From: Aphelocoma coerulescens
Lineage: Eukaryota; Chordata; Aves; Passeriformes; Corvidae
NCBI RefSeq assembly: GCF_041296385.1
Contig: NW_027183618.1
Coordinates: forward strand, 62,001 to 126,000
Direction: 5' to 3'
Length of the DNA: 64,000 nucleotides
Shown here: piece after piece, positions 35,201 through 47,200 of the stretch
Layout of the letters: every line of letters starts with the position of its first letter
Numbering within the stretch: position 1 is the stretch's first letter
Made by a program: the position numbers and the translations under genes
Notes under the pieces: model-generated
What the model was told of the DNA's origin: nothing
Database searches by the model: none
The model's input: the letters and a program-made list of their open reading frames with translations, nothing else

Positions 35201-38200
35201 CTCCCTCTCTCTCCCGCTTTTCCTCCCCCCTCCCTCTTTCCTTCCTCTCTCTCCCGCTTTTCCTCCTCCTTCCCGACCTTTCCCTTTCCCTCTTCCCCAA
35301 CATTTCCCTCGTCCCTCTCCCGCTTTCCCTCCCTCTCTCCTGCTTTTCCTCCTCTTTCCTGACCTTTCCCTCTCCCTCTTTCCCGACATTTCCCTCCCTC
35401 TCTCTCCCTCTTTCCCTCCCTCTCTCTCCCTCTTTTCCTCCCTCTCTCTCCTGCTTTTCCTCCTCTCTCTCTCCTTCTTTCCCTCCCTCTCTCTCCTGCT
35501 TTTCCTCCTCTTTCCCCACATTTCCCTCTCCCTCTTTCCCGACATTTCCCTCCCTCTCTCCCTCTTTTCCTCCCTCTCCCTCCCACTTTTCCTCTCTCTC
35601 CCGTTTTTCCATCTCTCCCGCTTTTCCTCCTCTCTCTCCCTCTTTCCCAACGTTTCCCTCTCCCTCTTTCCCGACATTTCCCTCCCTCTCTCTCCCACTT
35701 TTCTTCCCTCTCTCCTGCTTTCCCTCCTCTCTCTCCCACTTTTCCTCCTCTTTCCCGACCTCTCCCTCTCCCTCTTTCCCGACATTTCCCTCCCTCTCTC
35801 CCTCTTTTCCTCCTCTCTCTCACTCTTTCCCTCCCTCTCTCTCCTGCTTTTCCTCCTCTTTCCCGACATTTCCCTCCCGCTTTCTCCCACTTTCCCTCCT
35901 CTCCCTCCCACTTTTCCTCTCTCTCCCGTTTTTCCATCTCTCCCTCTTTCCCTCCTCTCTCTCCCTCTTTCCCAACATCTCCCTCTCCCTCTCTCCCACT
36001 TTTCCTCTCTCTCCCACTTTTCCTCCCTCTTTCCCAACATTTCCCTCCCTCTCTCCCTCCATTCCTCCCTCTCTCCCACTTTCCCTCCCTCTCTCTCCCA
36101 CTTTCCTTCCTCTCTCCCACTTTTCCCTCCTCTCTCCCACTTTTCCTCCTCTTTCCCGACATTTCCCTCTCCCTCTCTCCCTCTTTCCTCCCTCTCTCTC
36201 CCTCTTTCCTCCCTCTCTCCCGCTTTTCCTCCCCCCTCCTGCTTTTCCTTCCCCTTCTCCTGCTTTCCCTCCTCTCTCTCCCGCCTTTCCTCCCCCTCTC
36301 CCTCTTTCCCTCCTCTCTCCCTCTTTCCCTCCCTCTCTCCTGCTTTTCCTCCCCTCTCCCGCTTTTCCTCCTCTTTCCCCACATTTTCCTCCCTCTCTAC
36401 CCCAACATTTCTCTCTCTCCCTCTCCCTTCTCTCTCTCCCGCTTTTCCTTCTCTTTCCCGACGTTTCTCTCTCCCTCTCTCCCTCTTTCCCTCCTCTCTC
36501 TCCCACTTTTCTGCCTCTTTCCCAACATTTCTCTCCCTCTCTCTCCCACTTTCCCTCCTCTCTCTCCCGTTTTCCCTCCTCTCTCTCCCACTTTTCCTCC
36601 CCCCTCCATCTTTCCCTCCTCTCTCTCCCGCTTCTCCCGACATCTCCCTCCTCCCTCTTTCCCGACATTTCCCTCTCCCTCTCTCCCAACATTTCCCTCT
36701 CCCTCTCTCCCTCTTTCCCTTCTCTCTCTCCCTCTTTCCCGACATTTCCCTCCTCTCTCTCCCTCTTTCCCCACATTTTCCTCCCTCTCTCTCCCGCTTT
36801 TCCTCCCCCTCTCCCTCTTTCCCTCTCTCTCTCCCTCTTTTCCTCCTCTCTCTCCCACTTTTCCTCCTCTTTCCCGACATTTCCCTCTCCCTCTTCCCCA
36901 ACATTTCCCTCCTCCCTCTCCCACTTTCCTTCCTCTCTCTCCCACTTTTCCTCCTCTTTCCTGACATTTCCCTCTCCCTCTCTCCCTCTTTCCCTCCTCT
37001 CTTTCCCGACATCTCCCTCTCCCTCTTTCCCGACATCTCCCTCCTCCCTCTTTCCTGACATTTCCCCCTCTCTCTCCCTCTTTCCCCACATTTCCCTCCC
37101 TCTCTCTCCTGCTTTCCCTCCCTCTCTCCCTCTTTCCCTCCCTCTCTCCCTCTTTTCCTCCCTCTCTCTCCCACTTTTCCTCCTCTCTCTCCCTCTTTCC
37201 CAACATTTCCCTCCTCTCTCTCCCACTTTTCCTCGTCTTTCCCAACATTTCCCTCCCTCTCTCCCACTTTCCCTCCTCTCTCTCCCGCTTTTCCTGACAT
37301 CTCCCTCCTCCCTCTTTCCCGACATTTCCCTCTCCCTCTCTCCCTTTTTCCCTTCTCTCTCTCTCCCTCTTTCCCCACATTTTCCTCCCTCTCTCTCCCG
37401 CTTTTCCTCCCCCTCTCCCTCTTTCCCTCCTCTCTCTCCCCCTTTCCCTCCTCTCTCTCCCGCTTTTCCTCCTCTTTCCCGACATTTCCGTCTCCCTCTT
37501 TCCTGACATTTCCCTCCCTCTCTCTCCCTCTTTTCCTCCCTCTCTCCCTCTTTTCCTCCCTCTCTCTCCCTCTTTCCCAACATTTCCCTCCTCTCTCTCC
37601 CACTTTTCCTCGTCTTTCCCAACATTTCCCTCCCTCTCTCCCTCTTTCCCTCCTCTCTCTCCCTCTTTCCCTCCTCTCTCTCCCGCTTTTCCTCCTCTTT
37701 CCCAACATTTCCCTCTCCCTCTTTCCCAACATTTCCCTCCTCTCTCTTCCACTTTTCCTCGTCTTTCCCAACATTTCCCTCCCTCTCTCTCCCACTTTCC
37801 CTCCTCTCTCTCCCACTTTCCCTTCTCTCTCTCCCACTTTCCCTCCTCTCTCTCCCTCTTTTCCTCCCTCTCTCTCCTGCTTTTCCTCCTCTTTCCCGAC
37901 ATTTCCCTCTTCTCTCTCCCGCTTTCCCTCCTCTCTCTCCCACTTTTCCTCTCTCTCTCCCTCTCCCTCCTCTTCCCCCACATTTTCCTCTCTCTCTCCC
38001 TCTTTCCCTCCAATCTCTCCCTCTTTCCCTCCTCTCTCTCCCGCTTTTCCTCCTCTTTCCCAACATTTCCCTCTCCCTCTTTCCCAACATTTCCCTCCTC
38101 TCTCTTCCACTTTTCCTCGTCTTTCCCAACATTTCCCTCCCTCTCTCCCTCTTTCCCTCCTCTCTCTCCCTCTTTCCCTCCTCTCTCTCCCGCTTTTCCC

Positions 38201-41200
38201 GACATCTCCCTCTCCCTGTTTCCCGACATTTCCCTTTCCTTCTCTCCCTCTTTCCCTCCCCTCTCTCCTCTCTCTCCCTCTCTCCCTCTCCCCCCTCTCT
38301 CTCCCTCTCTCCCTCTTTCCCTCCTCTCTCTCCCGCTTTTCCCGACATCTCCCTCCTCCCTCTTTCCCGACCTTTCCCTCTCCCTCTCTCCCTCTCTCCC
38401 TCTCTCCCTCTTTCCCTCCTCTCTCCCGCTTTCCCTCCCCTCTCTCCCTCTCTCCCTCTCTCCCTCTCTCCCTCTCCCTCTCCCCCCTCTCTCCGGGCCC
38501 TTTTCCCACCTCAGCACCAGCGGCAGCACCTTTCCCTGGCTCAGGATTTGGCCGATCCGGCGGAGCAGCAGCGAGCCTGGGCCACCATCGGCCGCACCTT
38601 CATGTTCATGGCCGAGGATCCCGAGGCTCCGCCGGATCCCCAGGATCCCCAGGATCCCCAGGGATCCCAAGGCTCCGGAGTGGCCGCGCTGCGCCAGGCC
38701 CTGGAGGCTTTCCAGACCAGCCTGGACATCGTGGACACGCAGCTGGAAGGTGGGAAGGGGGATTTTGGGGAATTCGGGAATGGGGGTGGGAATGGTGGGA
38801 GAGGGGCGGGGAGGGATTTGGGAATGGTGGGAATTGGGGTTGGGGTCTGGGAATGGGATTTGGGGTCTGGGAATGTAATTTGGGGTCTGGGAATGATATT
38901 TGGGGATCTGGGAATGGTGGGAGAGGGGCGGGGAGGGATTTGGGAATGGTGGGAATTGGGGATTTGGGGTCTGGGAATGGGATTTGGGGTCTGGGAATGG
39001 GATTTGGGGATTTGGGAATGGGATTTGGGGATTTGGGAATGGTGGGAGAGGGGCGGGGAGGGATTTGGGAATGGGATTTGGGGTCTGGGAATGGGATTTG
39101 GGGATCTGGGAATGGATTTGGGGATCTGGGAATGGTGGGAGAGGGGTGGGGAGGGATTTGGGAATGGGATTTGGGGATCTGGGAATGGGCAGTTTGGGAA
39201 TTTGGGGTCTGGGAATGGTGGGAGAGGGGTGGGGAGGGATTTGGGAATGGTGGGAATTGGGGATTGGGGTCTGGGAATGGGATTTGGGGTCTGGGAATGG
39301 GATTTGGGGATCTGAGAATGGTGGGAGAGGGGTGGGGAGGGATTTGGGAATGGTGGGAATTGGGGTTTGGGGTCTGGGAATGGGATTTGGGGTCTGGGAA
39401 TGGGATTTGGGGATCTGGGAATGGTGGGAGAGGGGTGGGGAGGGATTTGGGAATGGTGGGAATTGGGGATTGGGGTCTGGGAATGGGATTTGGGGATCTG
39501 GGAATGGGATTTGGGGATCTAGGAATGGTGGGAGAGGGGCGGGGAGGGATTTGGGAATGGAATTTGGGATGGGATTTGGGGATCTAGGAATGGTGGGAGA
39601 GGGGCGGGGAGGGATTTGGGAATGGAATTTGGGGTCTGGGAATGGGATTTGGGGATCTGGGAATGGATTTGGGGATCTGGGAATGGTGGGAGAGGGGCGG
39701 GGAGGGATTTGGGAATGGGATTTGGGGATTTGGGAATGGGATTTGGGGATCTGGGAATGGTGGGAGAGGGGTGGGGAGGGATTTGGGAATGGGATTTGGG
39801 GATCTGGGAATGGGCAGTTTGGGAATTTGGGGTCTGGGAATGGTGGGAGAGGGGTGGGGAGGGATTTGGGAATGGTGGGATTTGGGAATTTGGGGTCTGG
39901 GAATGGTGGGAGAGGGGTGGGGAGGGATCTGGGAATGGTGGGATTGGGGAATTTGGGCTCTGGGAATGGGATTTGGGGATTTGGGAATGGAATTTGGGGA
40001 TCTGGGAATGGATTTGGGGGTCTGGGAATGGTGGGAGAGGGGTGGGGAGGGATTTGGGAATGGTGGGATTTTGGAATTTGGGGTCTGGGAATGGGATTTG
40101 GGGATTTGGGAATGGTGGGAGAGGGGTGGGGAGGGATTTGGGAATGGTGGGAAATGGGGATTGGGGTCTGGGAATGGGATTTGGGTGTCTGAGAATGGGA
40201 TTTGGGGATTTGGGAATGGATTTGGGGATCTGGGAATGGCATTTGGGGATCTGGGAATGGTGGGAGAGGGGTGGGGAGGTATTTGGGAATGGTGGGAAGT
40301 GGGGTTGGGGTCTGGGAATGGGATTTGGGGTCTGGGAGTGGGATTTGGGGATTTGGGAATGGATTTGGGGGTCTGGGAATGGGATTTGGGGGTCTGGGAA
40401 TGGTGGGAGAGGGGTGGGGAGGGATTTGGGAATGGTGGGAATTGGGGATTTGGGATCTGGGAATGGTGGGAGAGGGGTGGGGAGGGATTTGGGAATGGGA
40501 TTTGGGGGTCTGGGAATGGATTTGGGGGTCTGGGAATGGTGGGAGAGGGGTGGGGAGGGATTTGGGAATGGTGGGAATTGGGGATTTGGGATCTGGGAAT
40601 GGTGGGAGAGGGGTGGGGAGGGATTTGGGAGTGGTGGGAAATGGGGATTGGGGTCTGGGAATGGGATTTGGGGATTCTGGGAATGGTGGGAGAGGGGCGG
40701 GGAGGGATTTGGGAATGGAATTTGGGGTCTGGGAATGGGATTTGGGGATCTGGGAATGGTGGGAGAGGGGTGGGGAGGGATTTGGGAATGGGATTTGGGG
40801 ATCTGGGAATGGGCAATTTGGGAATTTGGGGTCTGGGAATGGTGGGAGAGGGGTGGGGAGGGATTTGGGAATGGTGGGATTTGGGAATTTGGGGTCTGGG
40901 AATGGTGGGAGAGGGGTGGGGAGGGATTTGGGAATGGTGGGAATTGGGGTTGGGGTCTGGGAATGGGATTTGGGGATCTGGGAATGGTGGGAGAGGGGTG
41001 GGGAGGGATTTGGGAATGGTGGGAATTGGGGTTGGGGTCTGGGAATGGGATTTGGGGATCTGGGAATGGTGGGAGAGGGGTGGGGAGGGATTTGGGAATG
41101 GTGGGATTTGGGAATTTGGGGTCTGGGAATGGTGGGAGAGGGGTGGGGAGGGATTTGGGAATGGTGGGATTTGGGAATTTGGGGTCTGGGAATGGGATTT

Positions 41201-44200
41201 GGGGATTTGGGAATGGAATTTGGGGTCTGGGAGTGGGATTTGGGGATTCTGGGAATGGGATTTGGGCTCTGGGAATGGGATTTGGGGATTTGGGAATGGG
41301 CGATTTGGGAATTTGGGGTCTGGGAATGGTGGGAGAGGGGTGGGGAGGGATTTGGGAATGGTGGGATTTGGGAATTTGGGCTCTGGGAATGGTGGGAGAG
41401 GGGTGGGGAGGGATTTGGGAATGGTGGGATTTGGGAATTTGGGCTCTGGGAATGGGATTTGGGGATTTGGGAATGGAATTTGGGGTCTGGGAGTGGGATT
41501 TGGGGATTCTGGGAATGGGATTTGGGCTCTGGGAATGGGATTTGGGGATTTGGGAATGGGCGATTTGGGAATTTGGGGTCTGGGAATGGTGGGAGAGGGG
41601 TGGGGAGGGATTTGGGAATGGTGGGATTTGGGAATTTGGGGTCTGGGAATGGGGTGGGAGAGGGGGATTTGGGATTCCTGCCCCAATTCCCAGCATTCCC
41701 AATTCCCGCATTCTCTTCCCAACTCCCGCATTCCCAATTCCCCCAACTCCCCATTCCCATCCCCCATTCCCCATCCCCATCCCCCATTCTCCATTCCCAG
41801 TATTCCCAGTATTCCCAGTATTCCCCGAATTCCCCAAATTCCCGCATTCCCATCATTCCCAACCCCCTCTCCCGACATTCCCAGGGCTGCTGCCGGGCCG
41901 GGAAGTGGCCGCCATGCGGAGCCGCCTCTTCCTCAACCTGGGGCTGGTGCTGGACTCGCTGGGAGATCCCGGGAATCGCTGCCGGGAGCTGCTGGGGAAG
42001 AGCGGCCACCTGGCGGAGTGAGCGGGAATTCCGGGAATTCCGGGATTTGGGAATGGATTTGGGATTTGGGAGCTGCTGGGGAAGAGCGGCCGCCTGGCGG
42101 AGTGAGCGGGAATTCCGGGAATTCCGGGATTTGGGAATGGATTTGGGATTTGGGAGCTGCTGGGGAAGAGCGGCCGCCCGGCGGAGTGAGCGGGAATTCC
42201 GGGAATTCCGGGATTTGGGAATGGATTTGGGATTTGGGAGCTGCTGGGGAAGAGCGGCCGCCTGGCGGAGTGAGCGGGAATTCCGGGAATTCCGGGATTT
42301 GGGAATGTCGGGATTTGGGAGCTGCTGGGAAAGAGCGGCCACCTGGCAGAGTGAGCGGGAATTCCGGGAATTCCGGGATTTGGGATTTGGGAGCTGCTGG
42401 GGAAGAGCGGCCGCCTGGCGGAGTGAGCGGGAATTCCGGGAATTCCGGGATTTGGGAATGGATTTGGGATTTGGGAGCTGCTGGGGAAGAGCGGCCGCCT
42501 GGCGGAGTGAGCGGGAATTCCGGGAATTCCGGGATTTGGGAATGGATTTGGGATTTGGGAGCTGCTGGGGAAGAGCGGCCGCCTGGCGGAGTGAGCGGGA
42601 ATTCCGGGAATTCCGGGATTTGGGAATGGATTTGGGATTTGGGAGCTGCTGGGGAAGAGCGGCCGCCTGGCGGAGTGAGCGGGAATTCCGGGAATTCCGG
42701 GATTTGGGAATGGATTTGGGATTTGGGAGCTGCTGGGGAAGAGCGGCCGCCTGGTGGAGTGAGCGGGAATTCCGGGAATTCCGGGATTTGGGAATGGATT
42801 TGGGATTTGGGAGCTGCTGGGGAAGAGCGGCCGCCTGGCGGAGTGAGCGGGAATTCCGGGAATTCCGGGATTTGGGAATGGATTTGGGATTTGGGAGCTG
42901 CTGGGGAAGAGCGGCCGCCTGGCGGAGTGAGCGGGAATTCCGGGAATTCCGGGATTTGGGAATGGATTTGGGATTTGGGAGCTGCTGGGGAAGAGCGGCC
43001 GCCTGGCGGAGTGAGCGGGAATTCCGGGAATTCCGGGATTTGGGAATGTGGGAATGCTGGGAACACTGGGATTTGGGAATGCCGGGGTTTGGGAATGTGG
43101 GAATGCCGGGATTTGGGGATCTGGGATTTGGATTTGGGAATGTTGGATTGGAATTTGGGAGTCTGGGAGGGGATTTGGGAATCTGGGATTGGAATTTGGG
43201 AATCTGGGATTGGATTTGGGAATCTGGGATTGGATTTGAGGAGTTCGGGATTGGATTTTGGAGTCCAAAATACCCCAATACCCTCAATCCCCAAATCCCA
43301 AATCTCCAATCCCAAATCCCAATCCCCTCAATCCCAAATCCCCCAAATTCCCAATCCCCAATCCCCTCAATCTCCAATCCCTTCGATCCCAAATCCCCAA
43401 TCCCAAATCCCCTCAATCCCAAATCCTCTCAATCCCAAATCCCCTCAGTCCCCTCAATCCCAATCCCAAATCCCCAATCCCAAATCCCCAATCCCCTCAA
43501 TCCCAAATTCCTCAATCCCAATCCCCCCCATCCCCTTAATCCCAAATCCCCTCAATCCCAAAGCCTCGCAATCCCAAATCCCCAATCCCCTCAATCCCCA
43601 ATCCCCTCAATCCCAAATCCCCCATCCCCAAATCCCCAAATCCCCAAATTCCCAAATCCCCCATCCCCAAATCCCCAATCCCAAATCCCAAATCCCCAAA
43701 TCCCCAATCCCTTCAATCCTAAATCCCCAATCCCCAAATCCCCTCAATCTCAATCCCAATCCCTCAATCCCAAATCCCCAACCCCAATCCCAAATCCCCA
43801 ATCCCTTCAATCCTAAATCCCCAATCCCCAAATCCCCTCAATCTCAATCCCAATCCCTCAATCCCAAATCCCCAACCCCAATCCTAAATCCCCAATCCCT
43901 TCAATCCTAAATCCCCAGTCCCCAAATCCCCTCAATCTCAATCCCAGTCCCTCAATCCCAAATCCCCAATCCCAAATCCCCAATCCCCCCAATCCCCTCA
44001 ATCCCCAAATCCCCAATCCCAAATCCCCTCAATCCCAAATCCCCAATCCCTTCAATCCTAAATCCCTAATCCCAAATCCCCTCAATCTCAATCCCCAATC
44101 CCCAAATCCCCAATCCCCCAATCCCCTCAATCCCAAATCTCCCATCCCCAAATCCCCTCAATCCCAAATCCCCAATCCCAAATCCCCAATCCCAAATCCC

Positions 44201-47200
44201 CAATCCCCCAATCCCCTCAATCCCCAAATCCCCAATCCCAAATCCCCTCAATCCCATATCCCCAATCCCTTCAATCCTAAATCCCCAATCCCAAATCCCC
44301 AATCCCCTCAATCCCAAATCCCCTCAATCCCAATTCCCCCAATCCCCAAATCCCCAATTCCCCCAATCCCCAAATCCCCAATCCCCTCAATCCCCAAATC
44401 CCAAATCCCCAATCCCAATCCCCTCAATCCCAAATCCCAATCCAAAATCCCCAATCCCCTCAATCCCCAATCCCCTCAATCCCAAATCCTCAATCCCTTC
44501 AATCCTAAATCCCCAATCCCAAATCCCCAATCCCCAAATCCCCTAAATCCCCAATCCCAAATCCCCTCAATCCCCAAATCCCCAATCCCCTCAATCCCCA
44601 AATCCCAAATCTTCAATCCCAAATCCCAGTCCCCTCAATCCCAATTCCCAATCCCCAATCTCAGTCCCAAATCCCCTCAATCCCAAATCCCCCATCCCAA
44701 ACCCCAATCCCAATCCCCAATCCCTTCAATCCTAAATCCCCAATCCCCCCAATCCCCTCAATCCCAAATCCCCAATCCCAAATCCCCAATCCCCTCAATC
44801 TCCAAATCCCCAATCCCCTCAATCCCAAATCCCCCAAATCCCCAATCCCCAATCCCCAATCCCAATCCCCAATCCCCTCAATCCCCTCAATCCCAATGCC
44901 CCCAATCCTCAAATCCCCAATCCCAAAATCCCTCAATCCCCAATCCCTTCAATCCTAAATCCCCAAATCCCCAATCCCCTCAATCCCAAATTCCCAATCC
45001 CAAATCCCCAAATCCCCTCAATCCCAAATCCCCAATCCCTTTAATCCCCAATCCCAAATCCCCTCAATCTCAATCCCAATCCCCCAATCCCCTCAATCCC
45101 AAATCCCCAATCCCAAAGCCTCCCAATCCCAAATCCCCAATCCCCTCAATCCCAAATCTCCAATCCCAAATCCCAATCCCCTCAATCCCAATCCAAAATC
45201 CCCAATCCCCTCAATCCCCAATCCCCCAAATCCCAAATCCCCAATCCCCAATCCCCTCAATCCCCAATCCCCCAAATCCCAAATCCCCAATCCCCAATCC
45301 CCTCAATCCCCAATCCCCTCCATCCCCAATCCCCTCCATCCCAAATCCCCAATCCCTTCAATCCTAAATCCCCAATCCCAAATCTTCAATCCCCAAATCC
45401 CCTAAATCCCCAATCCCAAATCCCCTCAATCCCAAATCCCCAATCCCCTCGATCCCAATCCCAAATCCCCAATCCCCCCAATCCTAAATCCCCAATCCCC
45501 CCAATCCCCTCAATCCCAAATCCCCAATCCCAAATCCCAATCCCCTCAATCCCAATCCAAAATCCCCAATCCCCTCAATCCCAAATCCCCAATCCCAAAT
45601 CCCCAATCCCAAATCCCCAATCCCCCCAATCCCCTCAATCCCAAATCCCCCATCCCCAAATCCCCCATCCCCAAATCCCCAATCCCCTCAATCCCAAATC
45701 CCCAATCCCAAATCCCCAATTCCCCCCAATCCCCTCAATCCCAAATCCCCAATCCCAAATCCCCAAATCCACAATCCCAAATCCCCAATCCCCCCAATCC
45801 CCAATCCCCTCAATCCCAAATCCTCAATCCCTTCAATCCCAAATCCCCAATCCCAAATCCCCCAATCCCAAATCCCCAACCCCAATCCCAAATCCCCTAA
45901 ATCCCCAATCCCCTAAATCCCCTCAATCCCAAATCCCCCAAATCCAAAATCCCAAATCTCCAATCCCCTCAATCCCCAATCCCCCCAACCCCAATCCCCA
46001 ATCCCCCAAATCCCAAATCCCCAATCCCCAATCCCCAAATCCCAAATCCCCAATCCCTTTAATCCCCAAATCCCTTTAATCCCCAATCCCACTGCGGGTG
46101 TCGCGCTGTTTCCCTTCCCCCCAGGCAGTGGCAGCTGCTGGAGGATCAGTTCCGGGCCCATTTCAACCTGGGGCTGCTGCAGCAGCGCGGCCGCGACCTC
46201 CGGGGGGCGCTGCGGAGCCTCGAGCGCGCGCGGGACTGCGCGCGGCGACTGCGGCGGGCGAGCGGCCACGGGGCCGGGCTGGCCACCGACAGCGGGGCCG
46301 GGAGCGGGGCCGCCCTGGAGAGCGAGAGCTGCGCCGCGCTCGGGCAGGTACGGGAGGGGACTCTGCTGTGGGGGGCGAGCGGGGCCTGCGGGGGGCGAGC
46401 GGGAACTGCGGGGGGCGAACGGGACCGGGGCCGGGCTGGCCACCGACAGCGGGGCCGGGAGCGGGGCTACCCTGGAGAGCGAGAGCTGCGCCGCGCTCGG
46501 GCAGGTACGGGAGGGGAGCGAGAGCTGCGGGGGGCGAGCGGGACCGGGGCCGGGCTGGCCACGGAGAGCGGGGCTGGGAGCAGGGCTACCCTGGAGAGCG
46601 AGAGCTGCGGGGGGCGAGCGGGGGCCTGCGGGGGGCGAGCGGCCACGGGGCCGGGCTGGCCACGGAGAGCGGGGCTGGGAGCGGGGCTACCCTGGAGAGC
46701 GAGAGCTGCGCCGCGCTCGGGCAGGTATGGGAGGGGACTCTGCTGTGGGGGGCGAGCGGGGCCTGCGGGGGGCGAGCGGCCACGGGGCCGGGCTCGCCCT
46801 GGGGAGCGGGGCCAGCGGGGCTGCCCTGGAGCGCGAGAGCTGCGGGGGGCGAGCGGGGACGGGGCCGGGCTGGCCACCGACAGCGGGGCTGGGAGCGGGG
46901 CTACCCTGGAGAGCGAGTGGGAGCTGCGGGGGGCCAGCGGGACCGGGGCCGGGCTCGCCACGGAGAGCGGCGGGAGCGGGGCCGCTCTGGAGAGCGCGAG
47001 CTGCGGGGGGCGAGCGGGGGAGGGACCGGGGTTGCCCCAGAGAGCGAGAGCTGCGCCGCGCTCGGGCAGGTACGGGAGGGGACTCTGCTGCGGGGGGCGA
47101 GCGGGACCTGCGGGGGGCGAGCGGGACCTGCGGGGGGCGAGTGGGACCGGGGCCGGGCTGGCCACCGACAGCGGGGCCAGCGGGGCCACCCTGGAGAGCG

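Noticed and set aside
41986..43045. CRISPR-like array with regular spacing
   Set aside because: There are no unique spacers. The whole 84-bp unit repeats, and the setting is a eukaryotic intron.
28947..43422. Minus-strand frames of 1251-2341 codons rich in E/R/G/K or P/S/Q
   Set aside because: They cross TONSL exons antisense and consist of repeat translations. The pyrimidine tract has almost no stops on the opposite strand.
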